A DNA stretch of 64,000 nucleotides from B69-G16 sp964501905. Lineage in GTDB: Archaea; Thermoproteota; Thermoprotei; Thermofilales; B69-G16. The notes beneath the pieces are model-generated. The model was not told the DNA's origin, did not search any database, and worked only from the letters and a program-made list of their open reading frames with translations. A program made the position numbers and the translations under genes. The stretch is from positions 62,001 to 126,000 of the forward strand of contig CAZCTW010000003.1 of the NCBI GenBank assembly GCA_964501905.1, in the 5' to 3' direction. Every line of letters begins with the position of its first letter. Position 1 is the first letter of the stretch. Of this stretch, positions 53,119-62,305 are shown piece after piece.

Positions 53119-53183
53119 CGCTCCACCACGCTTCTAAGCTATCTTTACAATGGCGATATTAAAGCTTGGCATAGACGAGAAAA

Positions 53184-53242
53184 CTTTGTCAGAAATCGAA
53201 GGCGTCTTCACAGCTCCGGCGCGAGCTACTTCATCATCTAAC
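53184..53242 (-). ncRNA. C/D box sRNA candidate 2
   Basis: Minus-strand element between rio2 and the metallophosphoesterase gene. Box C ATGATGA at 53237-53231, a 12-base guide, D' box CGGA, three bases, C' box GTGAAGA, a 12-base guide, and box D CTGA at 53192-53189. Flanking bases form a weak terminal stem (G-C, then T-A, T-A with an A-A mismatch). The guide lengths and the internal boxes are the same as in the candidate at 33542-33605. Targets are not known. Confidence 0.7.
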
Positions 53243-53281
53243 TATCCTAACTTAGCCAAGCAATAAAAAGTTATTGCCAGT

Positions 53282-54010
53282 TTAGAAGAACCTAGAAATG
53301 CCCTCCTCCTTCACTTCTATATACGTAATCTGTTTAGTGGCGGGCAAAGCTACGTTATAGACCTTCACTCCATCTATGCGAGCTTGGGGGTTAGAGCTGT
53401 TATGGGCGTGTCCATGTATAACCACGTTAGGCTTTACCTGCTTTACGACATTTTTCAGGCGTGCCGACCCCAAGTATTTCCATATTCTCGGATTCTCGCC
53501 CTTCAAAGTATCGCAAGCCACTGCGTAGTGAGTTACGAGAATCACGTAGTTATTTTCTCTCTTAGCCATCGTCAACAACTCTCTGAGTTTTTCAACTCTC
53601 TCTGCGTACTTAATAGCTATACCTGGTATATTTCTAGCCTGCCACGAGGTAGGTCTATCTAAAACCCCTCTACTGCCTACGACTCCTAGCTTAACTCCCT
53701 TCACTTCTACTCCCGCATAGCTATCGTTTAACCACGTTATCTCACGATATTTGGTACGGAGTTCTTCTTCCTGTTCCTGGTACTCCTCGTTTCCAAAGAC
53801 AGCGTATATCGGGCCGCTATACCTGGACCTAATTATTGACAAAACCGTACTATACTCCACTATTCTACCTTTTAAAACCATATCACCAGCTAGAATAAGC
53901 AAGTCAATATTTGAAAAATCAAAGTTAGCTACAGCCTCCCTGAACAAATCCAAGTATTTAGGTAGATGAGCATCCGATACCGCGGCTATGCCTATATGAG
54001 ATATCGGCAT
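53282..54010 (-). CDS. Calcineurin-like metallophosphoesterase
   Basis: A 242-residue phosphoesterase with the five metal motifs: SDAH near residue 13, LAGDM near 42, FGNEE near 72 (usual GNHD, here GNEE), THYA near 164 and GHAH near 205. Such proteins hydrolyse phosphodiesters or phosphomonoesters; the substrate cannot be read from sequence. It is divergent from the PD-(D/E)XK-type gene at 54070, with a short A/T-rich promoter region between. The downstream gap contains the C/D sRNA candidate. Confidence 0.88.
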   Translation of the reverse strand: MPISHIGIAAVSDAHLPKYLDLFREAVANFDFSNIDLLILAGDMVLKGRIVEYSTVLSIIRSRYSGPIYAVFGNEEYQEQEEELRTKYREITWLNDSYAGVEVKGVKLGVVGSRGVLDRPTSWQARNIPGIAIKYAERVEKLRELLTMAKRENNYVILVTHYAVACDTLKGENPRIWKYLGSARLKNVVKQVKPNVVIHGHAHNSSNPQARIDGVKVYNVALPATKQITYIEVKEEGISRFF

Positions 54011-54069
54011 ATTCCCAGATAAATACTTTATAATCTTTAAATAAAATATTGGTAACGGAATAATGCGAC

Positions 54070-54714
54070 ATGAAACATAAGGTTAGAAGTTTAACTTTAG
54101 AGATTTTAGCCGAAGATATCTTAGCCAGCTTGGGCTATAAGATTATCAGTAGAAACCAGAGGATAAAGATAAAGGGAGTAGACGTTGCAGAAGTGGATAT
54201 TATAGCGGAGAAAAACGGCGAAAAATACGCAGTTGAAGTTAAAGCGGGAACAGTCTCTGTAACCGATATAAGGCAAGCCCATACAAACGCCGTGGTTCTG
54301 GGGTATAAGCCCCTAATAGTCTGCAGGGGATACTCCGATGAATCAGCCAGAGTATTGGCGGAACACTTGAATATAGAGATAATTAAACTCCAGGATTTCA
54401 TAGCATTGTCCACTCCCGAAGAAGTCTATAATTTATTCTTTGACGCCCTGGTCGACGTCCTCCTAGAAACTCTTAAACCCGCTTATCAACTCTCTAGAAA
54501 GGAAGTAGACGTTGAATTTCTAAAAACTATAGTAGAAGCTAAAAACCTAAACGAAGCCGCTGGCAAGTTGGGAATAAGTGTCAAAAAACTAGTTAATAAG
54601 CTGAAGGAGTTGGGATTAGCTAGAGAGGCGGAACACGGAGCTAAAGATTTTAACTTCCTTAGACTCCAAGCTCTACTAACACTAATAATAAGAGAGGCGG
54701 TCGGAGGCAGGTAG
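54070..54714 (+). CDS. PD-(D/E)XK nuclease-like protein with C-terminal winged helix
   Basis: A 214-residue RecB-family-type archaeal nuclease. The core VAEVDIIAEKNGEKYAVEVKAG near residue 38-60 has the D and E-x-K of the PD-(D/E)XK site, preceded by a helix with LEILAEDILASLGY. The C-terminal 80 residues look like a helix-turn-helix (NLNEAAGKLGISVKKLVNKLKELGLA). The active site appears intact. It is followed by the HAD gene with only two bases between, so the two are co-transcribed. Its cellular role (repair, resolution or restriction) is not known. Confidence 0.85.
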   Translation: MKHKVRSLTLEILAEDILASLGYKIISRNQRIKIKGVDVAEVDIIAEKNGEKYAVEVKAGTVSVTDIRQAHTNAVVLGYKPLIVCRGYSDESARVLAEHLNIEIIKLQDFIALSTPEEVYNLFFDALVDVLLETLKPAYQLSRKEVDVEFLKTIVEAKNLNEAAGKLGISVKKLVNKLKELGLAREAEHGAKDFNFLRLQALLTLIIREAVGGR

Positions 54715-54716
54715 AA

Positions 54717-55391
54717 GTGAATGTGAAGGCGGTTGTCTTAGACGTCGACGGCGTCATTACGAAAATCGATAGTGTATGGCAGTACATACATAAAAAACTA
54801 GGGACGCTCGACGCCGCCAAGGTAAATGCAGAAATGTATAAGAGGGGCGAAATAGACTACGCGGAATGGGCTAGATTAGACGTAGCGCTGTGGAAAGGCG
54901 TTAGCATTGAAACCATACGGGGGATCATCAAGGCTATACCTATTAGGTTAGGCGCTACGGAATTTTTCGAATTCCTCGAATTACGCAACTTAACGATAAT
55001 AGCTATAAGCGCGGGGCTAGACGTGGTAACCGAGCATTTGAGAAAAATCTTTAGAATAGATTACGCTCTAGCGAATAGGCTAGTAATTAGAGATAGTGTA
55101 GTAACAGGAGATGTAGAGGTCCTCGTAGGCTATCACGATAAGGGGAGGGTTTTAAAGAAGATATGTGAGGAAGTAGGAATAAAAACCAACAACTGTATAG
55201 CGATAGGAGATAGCGAAGTGGACGTGCCTATGTTTAAAGAATCCGCTCTAGGAGTAGCGTTTAACCCAAAAGATGAGGAGACGGTTAAGAGCGCAGATGT
55301 AGTAGTTTACTCGGAAGATTTAAGAAGCCTAATACCCATAATAGAGCTCACAGAAACCTACCCAACCCGGTTTTCTCCTCCAACACTTTAA
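54717..55391 (+). CDS. HAD-superfamily phosphatase, SerB-like
   Basis: A 224-residue haloacid dehalogenase-type phosphatase. Motif I is VVLDVDGVIT near residue 8 (nucleophile D, then D two residues on), motif II is IIAISAGLD near 100, the motif III lysine is in GYHDKGRVLKKI near 143, and motif IV is CIAIGDSEVDVPMFKES near 160. The helical cap between I and II and the overall order resemble phosphoserine phosphatase, but the substrate is not proven. The start is GTG two bases after the nuclease gene. Its 3' end overlaps nucS by 44 bases (convergent). Confidence 0.88.
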   Translation: MNVKAVVLDVDGVITKIDSVWQYIHKKLGTLDAAKVNAEMYKRGEIDYAEWARLDVALWKGVSIETIRGIIKAIPIRLGATEFFEFLELRNLTIIAISAGLDVVTEHLRKIFRIDYALANRLVIRDSVVTGDVEVLVGYHDKGRVLKKICEEVGIKTNNCIAIGDSEVDVPMFKESALGVAFNPKDEETVKSADVVVYSEDLRSLIPIIELTETYPTRFSPPTL

Positions 55392-56097
55392 GGCACTTTC
55401 CCAAGGATAGACGCTTGTACTCGAGCCCGTAGCTACGCAACATCCTTAAACACCCTCTGGCTAATTTAGGAGAAACTAAGATTCCTCTAGCATCAGGGAC
55501 GTCGCGGCGAACATAATCCATGTAGCGTTTCAACTGCACTACGGCATCTATTCCCGCTACATCTTTCTTCAACTCTATTACGACTAGACGACCTTTAGAA
55601 TCAACCGCGTATAAGTCGACAAAACCAGACGGAAGCTTTTTCTCGAAATCAACTATCTTCAACCCTTCCTCGATTAAATCCGGCTTCACGATTATAGCTT
55701 TACGCATATCCTCCTCATCCCCTATCATTGAAAAAACACCCATATCCACAAGGTCGGCAACGACAACTGCAAGCATACGGTCGAAGTATACCGTCAACAC
55801 TTCATGAGGTTTAGCTCTAACCGCTTTCATGAAGATCTTCCCCTCCTTAACGCCAAAAGTGATTAGAGAACCGCTCGGCTGCCAGTTAACCGGTTCATAC
55901 CCTGAAGGCCTGTGAATCAAGACGGCACCGTCCGGCTTTATCATACACAACCTCTCCCCGCTAGATAGTTTAGACGAAGACCTACCCTTGTATTGAACCT
56001 CCATGGAGGCGAACACGATAACCATTTTCCTCTCCCTAACAGCCCTAGAAAGTACACCCAAAACGTCGCCATCTTTATAGATTTCTACCTTACCCAT
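55348..56097 (-). CDS. nucS: NucS/EndoMS mismatch endonuclease
   Basis: Endonuclease that cuts both strands at mismatched bases and substitutes for MutS/MutL repair in many archaea. The N-terminal DNA-binding domain includes the RLCMIKPDGAVLIHRPSGYEPVNWQ segments (residues 45-75). The C-terminal RecB-like nuclease domain has GFVDLYAVDSKGRLVVIELKK near residue 155-178 with the catalytic D and E-L-K, then AVVQLKRYMDYV. Length 249 is typical. It lies one base after the methyltransferase gene and shares its transcript. Confidence 0.95.
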   Translation of the reverse strand: MGKVEIYKDGDVLGVLSRAVRERKMVIVFASMEVQYKGRSSSKLSSGERLCMIKPDGAVLIHRPSGYEPVNWQPSGSLITFGVKEGKIFMKAVRAKPHEVLTVYFDRMLAVVVADLVDMGVFSMIGDEEDMRKAIIVKPDLIEEGLKIVDFEKKLPSGFVDLYAVDSKGRLVVIELKKDVAGIDAVVQLKRYMDYVRRDVPDARGILVSPKLARGCLRMLRSYGLEYKRLSLGKCLKVLEEKTGLGRFL

Positions 56098-56628
56098 TCA
56101 ACGACACCTAAACACGAAGATTAAATCTTTAAGATCGTCATCCTCTACTACACCGCTCAATTCAACTCCCACCTCTCTACATTTGTCCAATACTTTTCCG
56201 GCTTCTACTTTTTTAAGCAGAGAGATAACGACGTACGCGCCGCACACGCCAATTCTCCTAATTTCAGTTAACGCCTTATCGATATCTACCTCATGGAAAA
56301 CAGTAAAACTGAAAATATACGAAAAAATATCACTCCTAAAGGGCATCAACTCCACGCACGCCGCCATTAAATGCGCCTGTTCATCGATTCTCGCCCTTGC
56401 CCTTCTCAACATATTCAGAGATTTATCCACGCCAAAATACTCAAACCTATTATCAACCATACTCCGCCTCAAATACTCATAAAAAAGACCCGTACCACAC
56501 CCAGCATCCAAGATCAAGCCTCTAATATTCCCTATCGAAGATAAAGCGGCGGAATACTTAGCGAACTGCTCCCCTCTATACAGTTCATCATAGGAACTAT
56601 ACAGAACGTCGTAGTCTAGTTCAGCCAC
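56098..56628 (-). CDS. Class I SAM-dependent methyltransferase
   Basis: A 176-residue Rossmann-fold methyltransferase. Motif I is GLILDAGCGTGLFYEYL near residue 38, the motif II acid region is FEYFGVDKSLNMLRRARARI near 65, and motif IV-like FSYIFSFTVFHEV follows near 112. It lacks a distinctive substrate domain, so the target may be a small molecule, RNA or protein. It is adjacent to nucS with no gap and shares its transcript. Similar small methyltransferases in archaea include tRNA-modifying enzymes, but this is not shown here. Confidence 0.85.
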   Translation of the reverse strand: MAELDYDVLYSSYDELYRGEQFAKYSAALSSIGNIRGLILDAGCGTGLFYEYLRRSMVDNRFEYFGVDKSLNMLRRARARIDEQAHLMAACVELMPFRSDIFSYIFSFTVFHEVDIDKALTEIRRIGVCGAYVVISLLKKVEAGKVLDKCREVGVELSGVVEDDDLKDLIFVFRCR

Positions 56629-56743
56629 AAACCTAACATTAGGCGAGCAGATATATTTCTATTCGTTAGAACTAAGACCACTAGCATTTCACTCCACCCC
56701 AGCCTAAAACAGGCAGAGTTCTAATCAATCGAACCAAGTAACC

Positions 56744-56753
56744 CTTTTATAAG
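56744..56753 (+). promoter_or_regulatory. Probable TATA box of the surface protein gene
   Basis: CTTTTATAAG lies about 55 bases upstream of the start of the 1791-residue surface protein gene. Transcription would start near 56770-56775 and leave a leader of about 30 bases that contains a GGTGG ribosome site at about 56791. A strong promoter is expected for such a protein. Confidence 0.5.
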
Positions 56754-56805
56754 TCTACTTTAATCCATAACTCGCAACCCCGAAAAGGGGTATGGTGGAT
56801 TAGAT

Positions 56806-59800
56806 ATGAGTAGGAAAATACTGGTTGGATTGTTGGTATTAGCGCTCCTCATAGCGCTACCCCTAGCAACTCCACGCGCCACGGCATCTCCCACCAAATG
56901 GTATATCCAAATACTATGGAATAGCAACGAGCCGCTAGCAGACGCCGAGGTAGTATTCGTAGCATTTGAAGTTGGAGGCGATCCAATACTAGTCGCTAGA
57001 GGAACAACTGACGATGAAGGCAAGCTATGGTGGGACGAAAACGACTGGTGCAACGCGACTCCAATATCTGCCACCGCGGTAGTCAACTTTACAATACTAA
57101 TACACGAATACGACAAATGGTTCCTGCTAAACTGGAGCTTTGACCCCCACTGGTCCTCGCCACTAACATGGGATGACCTAGACGACTACATCAATAGTAC
57201 TCTCTACTTCTACGCCGGACACAGGTGGAGCCTATACTTCCAAGCCTGGGATGTAGGATTCGATGTACCGCTATACTTCAAGAAGAAAGTAGCCGAGGAT
57301 CTAGCATACTTCCAGGTATACCTAGTAGATAAAGCGGATGTACCGCTCGAATGGGACGCTCCCGGCAACGACACCTACACAATGATATGGGAGGCGTGGG
57401 GCAATAGAACAAACGCAGTGTCAGTTATAGAGCCTGGAAGCAAACAGATAAAATACCTAAACATATCCGACACTAGAGTAGAACCCGACGAAGCCAACTG
57501 CTTCTATCTAAAAGACATATTCAACACAAGCCTAGTCAAGGAAGTATACTGGCTACTAGGAGTCAGCCACCAAGACACGAGCAAAGCCATTAAAATACAA
57601 GTAGGCGAAGATGTACTAAAATTCAACTACACAATATCCAACGGCGTAACCCTGCTAAACGTAACCAGTAACGTACTCTCAGAGGGTATATGGAAAGGCT
57701 CATACAACCTGACGAAAGATGCTACCAATAATAAGTTCGGGCCGGTAGTAGACTACGCCTTTACAAAGGCAAAAGCAATCAAGCTACTCGACTGTACCGA
57801 GGCAGTATTCTATAACTACGCTACGCCCGTAAAGATAGAGTTCAAAGCGTTTATCGACGGCAGATGGATAGCCGTCAGAGACGGCCAGTACTATAACGGA
57901 TGGGCGCCCAGAGAAGGTGCACTCCCAAGAGTAGGCAATAGGGTAGACTATGGAGTATCTCCATTAAACTATGTATACTTCTGGCTGCCCGATATAACCG
58001 CGCCCGAGCTCTACGGAATAAACTATACAATATATGTAAACTACCTAGGAGTAACAGTCGCCGTAGAAAAACTAAACACGACAGAGCTTCCCTTCTACCG
58101 GGCGACGGAACTTCCAGAAGAAGAATTATTAAACGAGATTAAAACCACCATAAGGCCCGTAGTGATAGAGGTAGAGGATAAAGAGCCCGAGCCGCAGCCC
58201 TTGGACAGAGCTCTAATAGTATTAACGATGAAAGGATACGACTTCAACCTAACCACGACGACCGCAACCTATTACATGGACGGAAGGACCTACGTAGTAC
58301 TGCCACCCTTCGACACGCCGTGGCCGCCCATGAGGCTTCCGGGAACTGAGGAGGCTCCAACATTCCCGGTAGGCTATCTGCCCATACCCTACAACGTGAC
58401 GGAGTTCGAGTATGAGATAAAGGTCTACTGGAGGTCAGCTGCTAACATATTCTACGAGGAGGCTCCGTGGATTGACGTAACGTGGGAGGACAACAGCACA
58501 ATAACCATAGGCGAGGACTGCTTCAAGATACGCCACGAATACCTCGGCCCGGTCTGGTACTTCGTCGTAATGGCCGAGGTCTACCAGGCCAACATACAGC
58601 TAATCGATATGTGCGGAGAGCCGCTAACGCTTGAAGACTACCCGCACGCCATAGTGAGGCTATACGATGAGGGAGGGACCCCGATACTAGACGCTCACGT
58701 AACCAGCGTAGGCGACGGAGTAGTATTCCTAGATAAAATACCGAAAGGCAAGTATAGCCTAAAGCTACTGTGGAAGGGAGTATGGATCGAGCCCAAGAAC
58801 GAGACCAAGACGTTCGAAGTACTGGACAACGTCGTAGAAGCTATAGTCTTTGAATTCCCGATAGGCGACGTCAACATAACCCTAACCCAGTGGGACGACT
58901 GCGACCTGGTGCTAGACGGGCTAAACGCGACGCTCATATACTACTGGGGCAACAAGGAGAAGTGGAGAGAGCCGTGGTCTAGGTCGGACTGCGACGGAGT
59001 AGTATCCTTCGAGAAGGTACCGTTAGTGCCATTTGAAGGAGGGAACATAACTCTTGTAGTATATACTGGACCATGGGACGACAACGGAGACGGAGACTAC
59101 AATGATGCAAACGATGAAACTCACACGCCCTACACCAGAGGAACTAAAGACAACAACATACTCGTGTTCCTAGGAGACCTACACGAAGACGTAATATGGG
59201 ATATAGGGCCATACGCGGAAGACCTACAGGCGGCCGGAACCTGCACGGCCATCGGTAAGAGACCGGTCTGGATCTACAGCTTCGACCTCTGGGCTGTAGA
59301 CCACGCCTATAACATATTAACAGAGATTAAGACCGATATGGGAGTCTACCCAGTAGTAGTAGCCCTTTTCGACGATGAATACCAGCTTGAACCTCCGACC
59401 TGCGGACCCCCAGGATGTTGTGCACCCGATGTAAGAGTAACTTACAAGATAATCAACCTAACCGGAGAAGGCGATACCGGGCACTTCAACGGAATACCGG
59501 AGGCCAAATTCGTCTACACCAGCAGACAGTACGTGAAAGAGTATCCACACTTGTTCATAGCCGGAGCCAAATACAAGTGGATGGTATTCCACGGCGGCGT
59601 ACTAGTCTTCAACTACACGGTTGAACTGCCCAGGCCGGATCAGGACGTAACCTACATATTCAACGAAACCACGGGCGAGTACGAGGTAGTGGAAGGATTT
59701 GAATCAACGGACTACGACTGGACTTGGTGGGACGAAGACGATGGATTGCACAAGACCCACCCGATACTAACGATTAAGGGCGTAGCCGCCTGCGAAGGCA

Positions 59801-62181
59801 AGCCCAAAATAGAGCTAGTAACCTGGACTCAGACCCTAACCGTCTACACCATCAGCAACGCCGGACTATACATGGCCCCGAACCTCAACCTGACCCTGAT
59901 AAGAGAGGACGTACTCAACCTAACCTTCATAAGCGACCCAGACAACTACGACAACATAGTAACCGAGGGCTGGGTTGGGCAGGCGGCCGCCTACGCCTGG
60001 AGCACGCTAGACGAAGACGATGGAACAGCTGACGGAGTAATAGTGGTAACCGTGCCAGTATGGCAGCCCAGAGATTCCGCCTACACAGATGTCGATATCA
60101 AGTTCGGAAGCGAGATAACATACGTGGAAGTACTAGCTGGCGAAAAATGGGGCACTCCGGGCGTAGTAGGAACGCCATGGTGCGAAGACATAACTACCTC
60201 CGTGAACTACGTCGTCGACCACAGTATATTCGGTTATAGAGTCAACTGGAACCACACCGCCAGCAAGGTAACCGACGAGCCTTGCGAGTACTACCCAGCC
60301 TGGTTCAAGAAGCTTGAAGGAGTATGGTACGAGTTCCGCGGAAACAACACCTGGTACGCCGGCGACTGCTGGAACATGACCTACTGGAGCGGAGCAGCCA
60401 AGATAGTACACACCTTAATGATGGACGGATTCTGCGTAGTAGTATACGGACACGACTTCCACAGCAACTTGGTACCGCTAGAAGGACAGCTAATCTACCT
60501 AGAAGTATGGGGTAAAGACTGGGACGGAAGCGCTAATGTCGACGTATATGACACGCTGATAGACTGGGAGGATGGCGTATTAACCGACGCTGACGGTAAG
60601 GCGGTAATTAAGCCTGAGAAAGGAGCTAGCATAACTCTGCCCAACGGAGAATCCCTGCCAGTAGCTGGCGGAGTAATAGCCTGGAAGTTCGACGTAGACG
60701 GAAATGTGTGCAGGTGGCTGTCATACCAGTTCAAGACCAGGCAGAACTACGAAGGCATGCTAGAGCCCTACGACCTAACTCCAGAAGACGTCATGACCGC
60801 CGAGATAGAAACCCTAGAGAGCGGATGGTTCGAGTTCGGCGAGGAGCACAACAACGCTGAGGAGTGCATCGAGCTAGAGTGGGGCTACATCAAGCTAACC
60901 GTCGAGGACTGGACTGGCAACCCGCTGAAAGACATGCTAGTCCTAGCAATACCGCAAGGACAGATACACCCGTCCACCTTCGCCTTCACCGACGAATACG
61001 GCAGAGTAGTACTACACGTAGCTGACGGACCATACGAGATTAAGATATACTGGAGAGACACCTACTTCCTAGACTTCGCTGGCATAATACCGAGAGCCCT
61101 AGACATCTACGACAGCCTAGCCGACGAAATGGTGCCGAGATGGTTCAGCCCATCCGGAACCGAGTATCCCAACAGCGCTACGATAAAGACGAGAGTATAT
61201 GGTGCTCTACTCAAGATTAGAGATGCTGACGGAGAGAAGCTCAGCAGCTACGATCCGATAACCGTAACCATATACTGGCCCGACAAGGTGGTGACCAAGC
61301 ACAAGCCCGACGAACAGGGCGTAGTAAGACTAGTAATGAACAAAGACACCATCGAGGAGATGACTGGCTTCAGAAGCCCAGAATCGCCCGTAGAGGTGCC
61401 GCAGGCTCCCGAAGGCGAGTACAAGGTAGTAGTCGAGTGGGAGGGAGTTGGAGTAATAGCCGAGCAGAGCATAAGAATTGAAGCTGGCAAGTTCGAAGCC
61501 GGAGCCACTGTGTCGGTAGAGTACTTGATAACGACCGACGTATACGACATGGTAGTAGCTGTCAAGACGCCGTTCGACACGCCGATGGCCGGTGCCGACA
61601 TAACCCTTAAGAAGAAGGATGGAACTGAAATTAAGACTGTCGTAGGCAGTGACGGAACCGTAGCCATCACCGAGGTGCCGCTAGGCACTGTAGACGTAAC
61701 TGTGCACAAGTGGAAAGGAATGACTGTAGATTTCACCAAGACTGGCGTAACTGTCACGGAGAACACTGTAATAGTTGACAAGATAGGAGTGATCAAAGTT
61801 AAGGTAGTCGGCCAGAGAGGACAAGGACTAGCTGGCGCCGAAGTAATGCTCGAGGGCACTCCAATCAAAGGAACCACTGCCGCCGACGGAACCTTCTCTG
61901 ACGAACTGCCCGCTGGCAGTTACACCGTTAAGGTAAGCTACGGAGGCAAGGAGAAGACCGCCACCGCCACCGTAACCGGCGGCGAGGTTAGCGAGGTCGT
62001 AGTAGAGCTGCCGGTGTTCATCGAGATAGCCGGATGGTCCATGGACATGTCGGCGTTCATAGGCATGCTACTGCTCATCGTACTGCTGATAATAGTGCTG
62101 TTCATACTGCTCCACGAATACAGCGTCTGGCGCCGCAGAAAGATCGCCGCCGCCGTAGTACCCGTTAAACCTACTGCATAA
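56806..62181 (+). CDS. Giant surface (S-layer-like) protein with Ig/CnaB-like domains
   Basis: A 1791-residue exported protein. Signal peptide: KILVGLLVLALLIALPLATP, cleaved near residue 28. The body has repeated beta domains of the CnaB / carboxypeptidase-regulatory type, e.g. GTPILDAHVTSVGDGVVFLD near 625, GNPLKDMLVLAIPQG near 1370, TPMAGADITLKKKDGTE near 1590 and GQGLAGAEVMLEGTPIKGT near 1675, with many Trp, Asp and N-x-S/T sites. A single membrane helix (FIGMLLLIVLLIIVLFILL, about 1747-1767) and a basic tail anchor it in the membrane. The third position is rich in A and C, unlike most neighbours. It is probably the main S-layer or sheath protein. No catalytic motif is visible. Confidence 0.82.
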   Translation: MSRKILVGLLVLALLIALPLATPRATASPTKWYIQILWNSNEPLADAEVVFVAFEVGGDPILVARGTTDDEGKLWWDENDWCNATPISATAVVNFTILIHEYDKWFLLNWSFDPHWSSPLTWDDLDDYINSTLYFYAGHRWSLYFQAWDVGFDVPLYFKKKVAEDLAYFQVYLVDKADVPLEWDAPGNDTYTMIWEAWGNRTNAVSVIEPGSKQIKYLNISDTRVEPDEANCFYLKDIFNTSLVKEVYWLLGVSHQDTSKAIKIQVGEDVLKFNYTISNGVTLLNVTSNVLSEGIWKGSYNLTKDATNNKFGPVVDYAFTKAKAIKLLDCTEAVFYNYATPVKIEFKAFIDGRWIAVRDGQYYNGWAPREGALPRVGNRVDYGVSPLNYVYFWLPDITAPELYGINYTIYVNYLGVTVAVEKLNTTELPFYRATELPEEELLNEIKTTIRPVVIEVEDKEPEPQPLDRALIVLTMKGYDFNLTTTTATYYMDGRTYVVLPPFDTPWPPMRLPGTEEAPTFPVGYLPIPYNVTEFEYEIKVYWRSAANIFYEEAPWIDVTWEDNSTITIGEDCFKIRHEYLGPVWYFVVMAEVYQANIQLIDMCGEPLTLEDYPHAIVRLYDEGGTPILDAHVTSVGDGVVFLDKIPKGKYSLKLLWKGVWIEPKNETKTFEVLDNVVEAIVFEFPIGDVNITLTQWDDCDLVLDGLNATLIYYWGNKEKWREPWSRSDCDGVVSFEKVPLVPFEGGNITLVVYTGPWDDNGDGDYNDANDETHTPYTRGTKDNNILVFLGDLHEDVIWDIGPYAEDLQAAGTCTAIGKRPVWIYSFDLWAVDHAYNILTEIKTDMGVYPVVVALFDDEYQLEPPTCGPPGCCAPDVRVTYKIINLTGEGDTGHFNGIPEAKFVYTSRQYVKEYPHLFIAGAKYKWMVFHGGVLVFNYTVELPRPDQDVTYIFNETTGEYEVVEGFESTDYDWTWWDEDDGLHKTHPILTIKGVAACEGKPKIELVTWTQTLTVYTISNAGLYMAPNLNLTLIREDVLNLTFISDPDNYDNIVTEGWVGQAAAYAWSTLDEDDGTADGVIVVTVPVWQPRDSAYTDVDIKFGSEITYVEVLAGEKWGTPGVVGTPWCEDITTSVNYVVDHSIFGYRVNWNHTASKVTDEPCEYYPAWFKKLEGVWYEFRGNNTWYAGDCWNMTYWSGAAKIVHTLMMDGFCVVVYGHDFHSNLVPLEGQLIYLEVWGKDWDGSANVDVYDTLIDWEDGVLTDADGKAVIKPEKGASITLPNGESLPVAGGVIAWKFDVDGNVCRWLSYQFKTRQNYEGMLEPYDLTPEDVMTAEIETLESGWFEFGEEHNNAEECIELEWGYIKLTVEDWTGNPLKDMLVLAIPQGQIHPSTFAFTDEYGRVVLHVADGPYEIKIYWRDTYFLDFAGIIPRALDIYDSLADEMVPRWFSPSGTEYPNSATIKTRVYGALLKIRDADGEKLSSYDPITVTIYWPDKVVTKHKPDEQGVVRLVMNKDTIEEMTGFRSPESPVEVPQAPEGEYKVVVEWEGVGVIAEQSIRIEAGKFEAGATVSVEYLITTDVYDMVVAVKTPFDTPMAGADITLKKKDGTEIKTVVGSDGTVAITEVPLGTVDVTVHKWKGMTVDFTKTGVTVTENTVIVDKIGVIKVKVVGQRGQGLAGAEVMLEGTPIKGTTAADGTFSDELPAGSYTVKVSYGGKEKTATATVTGGEVSEVVVELPVFIEIAGWSMDMSAFIGMLLLIVLLIIVLFILLHEYSVWRRRKIAAAVVPVKPTA

Positions 62182-62216
62182 TTTTAAAACCTTATTTTTT
62201 ACTAATTTTATTTTGA
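62182..62216 (+). terminator. Probable T-tract terminator after the surface protein gene
   Basis: The bases following the stop codon contain runs of T (ATTTTAAAACC, then TTATTTTTTACTAATTTTATTTT). Archaeal RNA polymerase terminates at such T-tracts without a required hairpin. The radA gene has its own TATA-like CTTTAAA near 62273-62279. Confidence 0.45.
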
Positions 62217-62305
62217 ATTGTGAGCATTTTCTATTAGACTATTACTACGGGATAATAGCATTTGTCAAGACTTCTTTAAACGCGTCTCCGGCATCTGTCG
62301 ATTAA

